A stretch of 64,000 nucleotides of DNA from Tianweitania sp. UT-5YL-CI-8. GTDB taxonomy: Bacteria > Pseudomonadota > Alphaproteobacteria > Rhizobiales > Rhizobiaceae. Below, in pieces: positions 60,260 to 64,000 of this stretch. A model generated the notes under the pieces. That model saw only the letters and a list, made by a program, of their open reading frames with translations. It had not been told where the DNA came from and ran no database searches. Location of the stretch: positions 1 to 64,000 of the forward strand of contig NZ_JASCRR010000014.1 in NCBI RefSeq assembly GCF_030010215.1, given 5' to 3'. The position numbers and the translations under genes were made by a program. How positions within the stretch are numbered: position 1 is the first letter of the stretch; the number at the start of each line of letters is the position of its first letter.

Positions 60260-61450
60260 TCACGAAGTCACTGCTTGTGGTTCATGCTCGGCCGAGCGCG
60301 GCAGTTTTGACAATGAGCCAAGTACCAACTCGTTGTCGGCGCCCATAGCCGGGGCAGGTCGCAAGGGCAGTGTTTCACCTGGACACCTGACCGGGCTTGC
60401 CATCGCTTTCATCGTGCCTCGAACGGGATGAGGCATGTCCACAACCATGCCAGTCTCATAGGCAAACGGATTGTCGAGCGCCTGCGCAACGTCATAGACA
60501 GGTGCGACCGGAACCTTGCCTGCGAGTAGCTCGATCCAATCCCGGGTGTCGCGTTCAGACAGAACCGCATCCAGGTCAGCCGTGAGCTCGTTCCTGTGGG
60601 CCAATCTTGCCGCATAATCTTTATAGCGCACATCTTCGACCCATTCGGGCCTGTTCACGAGCTTGGCCAGCGTGGGCCAAAACTTCTCCTTGTTGCACAT
60701 GATGAAGATCCAGCCATCGCGGGTGCGGTAGAGTTGGCTTGGCGTCAATGATGGGTGCGCGGAACGTGGCGCGCGTCCGGAGTTGATCCCTTCATTCAGG
60801 TACCACGTGCCGAGGTAGTTGACGTTGTGAATTGCCACATCGAAGAGGCTCGTATCGATGTCGCGGCCTTTTCCGGAATGTCGTGCAGACACAAGGGCGG
60901 CGAGCAAGGCCATGGCTGCGGTTGTGCCCGTCATCATATCGACAATTGAAAGGCCGAAGCGCGCAGGTGGGCCATCGGGCTCGCCTGTCAGCGCCAGATA
61001 ACCCGCCTCGGCCTGCATCAGATAGTCGTATCCTGGCCAATCCCTCCGCGACCCTTCTCGGCCATAGGCAGACAGATGACAGCATACGATGGCCGGATTG
61101 ACGTCCTTCAAGGTGTCGTAGGTGATGCCGAGCTTCGCCGGCAAATCGCCTCTCAAGTTATCGAACACCGCATCCGCCGTTGCGACCAATCCCCTGAAAA
61201 GTTCCATCTGCTCTGGCACTTTCAGATCAAGGGTGACGCTCTTCTTGTTGCGATTGAACGATTGGAAGAAGTGGCTATCGTCGGGCCCAAAGAAGTATGG
61301 CCCCACGTGCCGCCCGACGTCGCCACCGTCCCGCGGGTTCTCGACCTTGATCACTTCCGCGCCCAGATCTGCCAGGTGCTGCGTGCCAAACGGGCCTGCG
61401 CCGTACTGTTCGACCGAGACGATCCGCACGCCTTCCAGAGGCAGGCTCAT
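60260..61450 (-). CDS. CaiB/BaiF CoA-transferase family protein
   Basis: A 396-residue class III CoA-transferase. The N-terminus LEGVRIVSVEQYGAGPFGTQ, HLADLGAEVIKVENPRDGGD and NRNKKSVTLDLKVPEQMELF are typical; the catalytic aspartate lies in FDNLRGDLPAKLG or DYLMQAEAGY nearby, and GLSIVDMMTGTTAAMALLAA is another landmark. It activates a carboxylic acid using the CoA of another thioester. Its ATG overlaps the stop of the acyl-CoA dehydrogenase gene by four bases, so the two are coupled. Confidence 0.93.
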   Translation of the reverse strand: MSLPLEGVRIVSVEQYGAGPFGTQHLADLGAEVIKVENPRDGGDVGRHVGPYFFGPDDSHFFQSFNRNKKSVTLDLKVPEQMELFRGLVATADAVFDNLRGDLPAKLGITYDTLKDVNPAIVCCHLSAYGREGSRRDWPGYDYLMQAEAGYLALTGEPDGPPARFGLSIVDMMTGTTAAMALLAALVSARHSGKGRDIDTSLFDVAIHNVNYLGTWYLNEGINSGRAPRSAHPSLTPSQLYRTRDGWIFIMCNKEKFWPTLAKLVNRPEWVEDVRYKDYAARLAHRNELTADLDAVLSERDTRDWIELLAGKVPVAPVYDVAQALDNPFAYETGMVVDMPHPVRGTMKAMASPVRCPGETLPLRPAPAMGADNELVLGSLSKLPRSAEHEPQAVTS

Positions 61451-62607
61451 GCCGGGTTCCTTTCGACAAGCTGGCGCGCAATAATGATGCGCTGCAGCTC
61501 GTTCGTGCCCTCTCCGATCGTCAGCAGCGGCGCGTCGCGGTAGTAGCGCTCCACGTCATATTCCTTGGAATAGCCGTAGCCGCCATGAATGCGCAGGGCA
61601 TCGGTCGCGTTGCTGAGGGCGGATTCCGTCGCGAAATACTTCGCCATACCGGCCTCCATGTCGCAGCGCCGTCCTTCGTCGAAGGCGCGAGCGGCGCTCT
61701 CGACCAGCAGCCTGGACGCCTCGACCCGCGTTGCCATTTCGCCCAACATCAGCTGGATGGCCTGGTGCTCGCAGATCGGCTTTCCGAAGGTCTTACGTAT
61801 CTGCGCATAAGCAAGACTGTCTTCAAGCGCCGCTCGCGCGACGCCGACACCGCGCGCAGCCACGTTGATGCGCCCGAGTTCCAGACCCGATAGTATCTGC
61901 TGCAGTCCGCGCCCTTCCTGCCCACCGATCAGACGATCAGCGGGAATGCGGTAATCCGTGAACAGAAGTTCGCAAGTATCGATACCGCGATAGCCGAGCT
62001 TCGGCAGCTTCTTCACCACCTCGAAGCCAGTACCCTTTTCCGCAAGGAAAAGACTCATGCCACGGTGACGTGGCTCGGCGGTCGGATCAGTCTTGACCAG
62101 CAATGCGATGCAATTTCCATACATCGAGTTGGTGATCCATGTCTTGGCACCGTTGACGACATAGGCCTCGCCATCGCGGCGTGCTGTTGTGCGGATCGCC
62201 TGTAGATCCGTACCGCAGTCCGGTTCAGTCAGACCAACGCCCCCTCTGAGCTCACCCGTCGCGAAGCGTGGCAGGAATTCGGCCTTTTGTGCCTGCGTCC
62301 CGTTTCGCTGCACAGCCGACGCCATGATGAGATGCGAGTTAATGATGCCGGAGAGCGACATCCAGGTCCGCGACAGCCGCTCGACGATGCGTGCGTAGGT
62401 CGTGGTCGGCAAGCCAAGACCACCATAATCTTCACTGATCGTGCATCCAAACAGCCCCATCGCTTTCATCTTCTCGACAATTTCAGCAGGATAGATGTCG
62501 TCATTCTCCAGCTTGCGCACATGAGGCACGACTTCCGTATCGAGGAACCGATCGAGCATATCGAGGATCAAGTCCTCCTGCTCGCGCAAGCCTTTTTCGT
62601 CTTTCAT
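61447..62607 (-). CDS. Acyl-CoA dehydrogenase
   Basis: A 386-residue flavoprotein. FGCTISEDYGGLGLPTTTYA and GVGLTEPDCGTDLQAIRTTA (FAD and substrate contacts), WITNSMYGNCIALLVKTDPT, and the C-terminal IHGGYGYSKEYDVERYYRDA with the catalytic-base neighbourhood (ERYYRDA) and TIGEGTNELQRIIIARQLVE. Overall it resembles the glutaryl/isobutyryl-type and short branched-chain group. It introduces a double bond into a CoA ester made by the next gene's CoA-transferase. The start ATG 62607 is 13 bases after the preceding gene's stop, with AGGA upstream. Confidence 0.94.
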   Translation of the reverse strand: MKDEKGLREQEDLILDMLDRFLDTEVVPHVRKLENDDIYPAEIVEKMKAMGLFGCTISEDYGGLGLPTTTYARIVERLSRTWMSLSGIINSHLIMASAVQRNGTQAQKAEFLPRFATGELRGGVGLTEPDCGTDLQAIRTTARRDGEAYVVNGAKTWITNSMYGNCIALLVKTDPTAEPRHRGMSLFLAEKGTGFEVVKKLPKLGYRGIDTCELLFTDYRIPADRLIGGQEGRGLQQILSGLELGRINVAARGVGVARAALEDSLAYAQIRKTFGKPICEHQAIQLMLGEMATRVEASRLLVESAARAFDEGRRCDMEAGMAKYFATESALSNATDALRIHGGYGYSKEYDVERYYRDAPLLTIGEGTNELQRIIIARQLVERNPA

Positions 62608-62619
62608 CAGTCTGATCCT

Positions 62620-64000
62620 TTAGGAGGCGCGGCCGGCCAGAACTGCAGAGAGCTCCGCGGCAGGCATGGTGTCGAGTTTGTGAATTGCGCCAAGCACCTT
62701 GATGGCCGCTTCTTCGGACAACGCCATCGTTGCGTTTTCCATGAATTTCGTGGTGATCTCATCAGAGGTGAGCGGACGGTCGGAAGCGCCGCGGTTGACG
62801 TGTTCGCGATGGCGAACCTCGCGCCCATCCGCCAGCGTGACGACGACTTCACCGGAGTAGTAGGTCGGAAATGCTGACTTTGGATCGATCTCGTAAGAGA
62901 CCTTCGAGGCGATCCCCAGCATCGTGGGATCGGACAGGGCCTCTGGCTCCAACTCTGCCAGTCCAAACCGGCCGCGGACGAGGCCAGAAGCGACGGCATA
63001 ATGAACTGAAAACTGGGCGTCGTAGCTGTTCTGCGGCTTCTTCTTATTCTCGACGGGTTCGCAGACCGTCTTGATCACCTCGGCGGGAACCAACGCCCGT
63101 ATAGCTGCGATCTGCGCCGGTTCGATCCCGTGTTGCGCACGCAAGGCTACGGCGGCGTCGGCAAAGGCATGCGTGAAGTGACAAGCCGGCAGCGGCTTGA
63201 CGGCGACCTGCGTGACTTCCCAGACCCTGCCGAGATCTGCGGTTGCAAGGCTTAGGTCACACGCTTGGGCGAGTGGACCCAGATGACTTGCATAGAGGCC
63301 GAACCTTCCCTCGTAGGCCGCCATCGGGCCAATGAAGCCGTTTCGGGCCAGAATGGCAGCGGTGATGCCGGCAGCACCAGCCCAACCCGGATGAAGGCGC
63401 TTCGTCCAGGCGCCATCCTGGAGGAATTCCAGGCTTCCAGAAGCCAGCGATAGTGCGATGCCTGCGCATGGGCGAGTTGCTTTGGTGGCAATCCCTTGAG
63501 CTTGCCAGCGACGAGTGCACAGGCGAAGGTTCCAATCAGTCCCGTGGGATGGAAGCCCGTCTGGTGAAAACCGCCCTTTGCAACGGATGCCAGCCGTGCG
63601 CCGACTTCCATTCCAGCTACATAGCCGGTCAGCAGTTCTCTGCCGCTCACCCCAGCTGCCGCGGCAACACCCAGGGCAGTCGGAAAACAGCTGGCGGTGG
63701 CATGGATCACGCCGCGCGTGTGGGTGTCGTCATAGTCGAGTGCATGGACAAGGAACCCATTCATCGTGACCGCATCGCGAAGACCAAGACGAGTGCCAAA
63801 GCCGATCACGTGGCTGCTGCCATCGCCAAACTCTCTGAGCGCGGACAGTGTCCGATGGGAGAACTCGTATTGCGTGGAAGCGAGCGCGATTCCAACTGCA
63901 TCCAGAATGAGAAACCGTGCGCGATCGCGCACCTGATCGGGTATCGTCTCGAATGTTAGTGCATCTACGAAATGCGCGAGCCGTTGCGAGATCTTTGTGT
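62620..64000 (-). pseudogene. MmgE/PrpD family protein, frameshifted and cut by the window edge
   Basis: The 5' part runs in from the window edge (TKISQRLAHFVDALTFETIP then VRDRARFLILDAVGIALAST) and includes FLVHALDYDDTHTRGVIHAT, the MmgE/PrpD signature with its conserved aspartates. At about 63461 one G is missing; before it the frame reads KQLAHAQ and afterwards the expected continuation IALSLASGSLEFLQDGAWTK and LHPGWAGAAGITAAIL lies in the next frame, joining the second part MAAYEGRFGLYASHLGPLAQ to 62620. Family members are 2-methylcitrate dehydratases, cis-aconitate decarboxylases and iminodisuccinate epimerases. It leads the CoA-ester operon. Confidence 0.85.

Noticed and set aside
1-64000. 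CRISPR array, tRNA, rRNA, replication origin
   Set aside because: I looked for regular short repeats with spacers, for tRNA cloverleafs near the insertion joints and for repABC-like genes and found none.
60260-64000. Plus-strand frames opposite the CoA-ester operon
   Set aside because: They are shadows; all motifs (CaiB, acyl-CoA dehydrogenase, MmgE) are on the minus strand.

Overview
The window looks like an accessory replicon or genomic island of an alphaproteobacterium, probably Hyphomicrobiales (rhizobia, Devosia and relatives). This rests on a NodD-like LysR regulator, an FrcBCA-type sugar transporter, TRAP and tripartite tricarboxylate transporters, DUF3175 and DUF2243 proteins and high GC coding. 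That assignment is inference. Gene content is patchy: remnants or copies of six transposon families (IS630 twice, IS5, Tn3, ISKra4, IS256, IS110), several truncated genes and at least five single-base frameshifts. I saw no rRNA, tRNA, CRISPR array or replication gene.

Left edge (1-4741): an IS630 transposase remnant and an IS5 transposase N-terminus that is cut by a small Tn3-family unit (622-3812, transposase only, 46 bp terminal repeats). The right end of the Tn3 unit sits in a broken GHKL ATPase gene with no matching target duplication.

Catabolic block (4742-30713): an apparent pathway for plant phenolic glycosides, most simply rutin/quercetin-type flavonoids. An FrcBCA-like ABC importer, an alpha/beta hydrolase, a GH78 alpha-L-rhamnosidase and a GH3 glycosidase form one operon. 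A NodD-like LysR regulator, an aldehyde dehydrogenase, a ThDP-dependent decarboxylase-like enzyme and a TetR regulator lie on the minus strand. A TRAP transporter, a GlcG/HbpS protein, a flavin aromatic hydroxylase, an FAH-family hydrolase, an extradiol-type VOC protein, a quercetinase-like bicupin and a TctCBA transporter follow on the plus strand, then two LysR genes. The block ends at an ISKra4 element (30964-32526) that truncates a gene on each side.

Middle (32527-40463): small stress or plasmid-type genes (truncated VKOR/SPW protein, broken zinc-ribbon protein, DUF3175, proline-rich protein, cspA with a highly structured 3' region, VOC, PPC/DUF296, a basic repeat-rich protein), an ArsR gene split by an IS256 element, its SRPBCC partner and a PAS-GGDEF diguanylate cyclase.

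Envelope/thiol block (40647-57230): Lgt-TlpA fusion, DsbD, DsbA-like and thioredoxin-like proteins resembling an Scs periplasmic redox system, a DUF2243 membrane protein, cyanide-insensitive-type cytochrome bd oxidase with its DUF2474 subunit, four L,D-transpeptidase genes (one frameshifted, one truncated) and a PmrAB/QseBC-like two-component system. Three copies of a CTTAAGG-N4-CTTAAGR tandem repeat sit 40-50 bp upstream of starts in this block and probably define the regulon of that system. A frameshifted MFS gene and an Lrp/methionine gamma-lyase pair are embedded here.

Right edge (57491-64000): IS110 transposase, an IS630 remnant and a minus-strand CoA-ester operon (MmgE/PrpD, frameshifted and running off the window; acyl-CoA dehydrogenase; CaiB/BaiF CoA-transferase; CitE-like lyase), suggestive of a branched C5 dicarboxylate or itaconate-like pathway.
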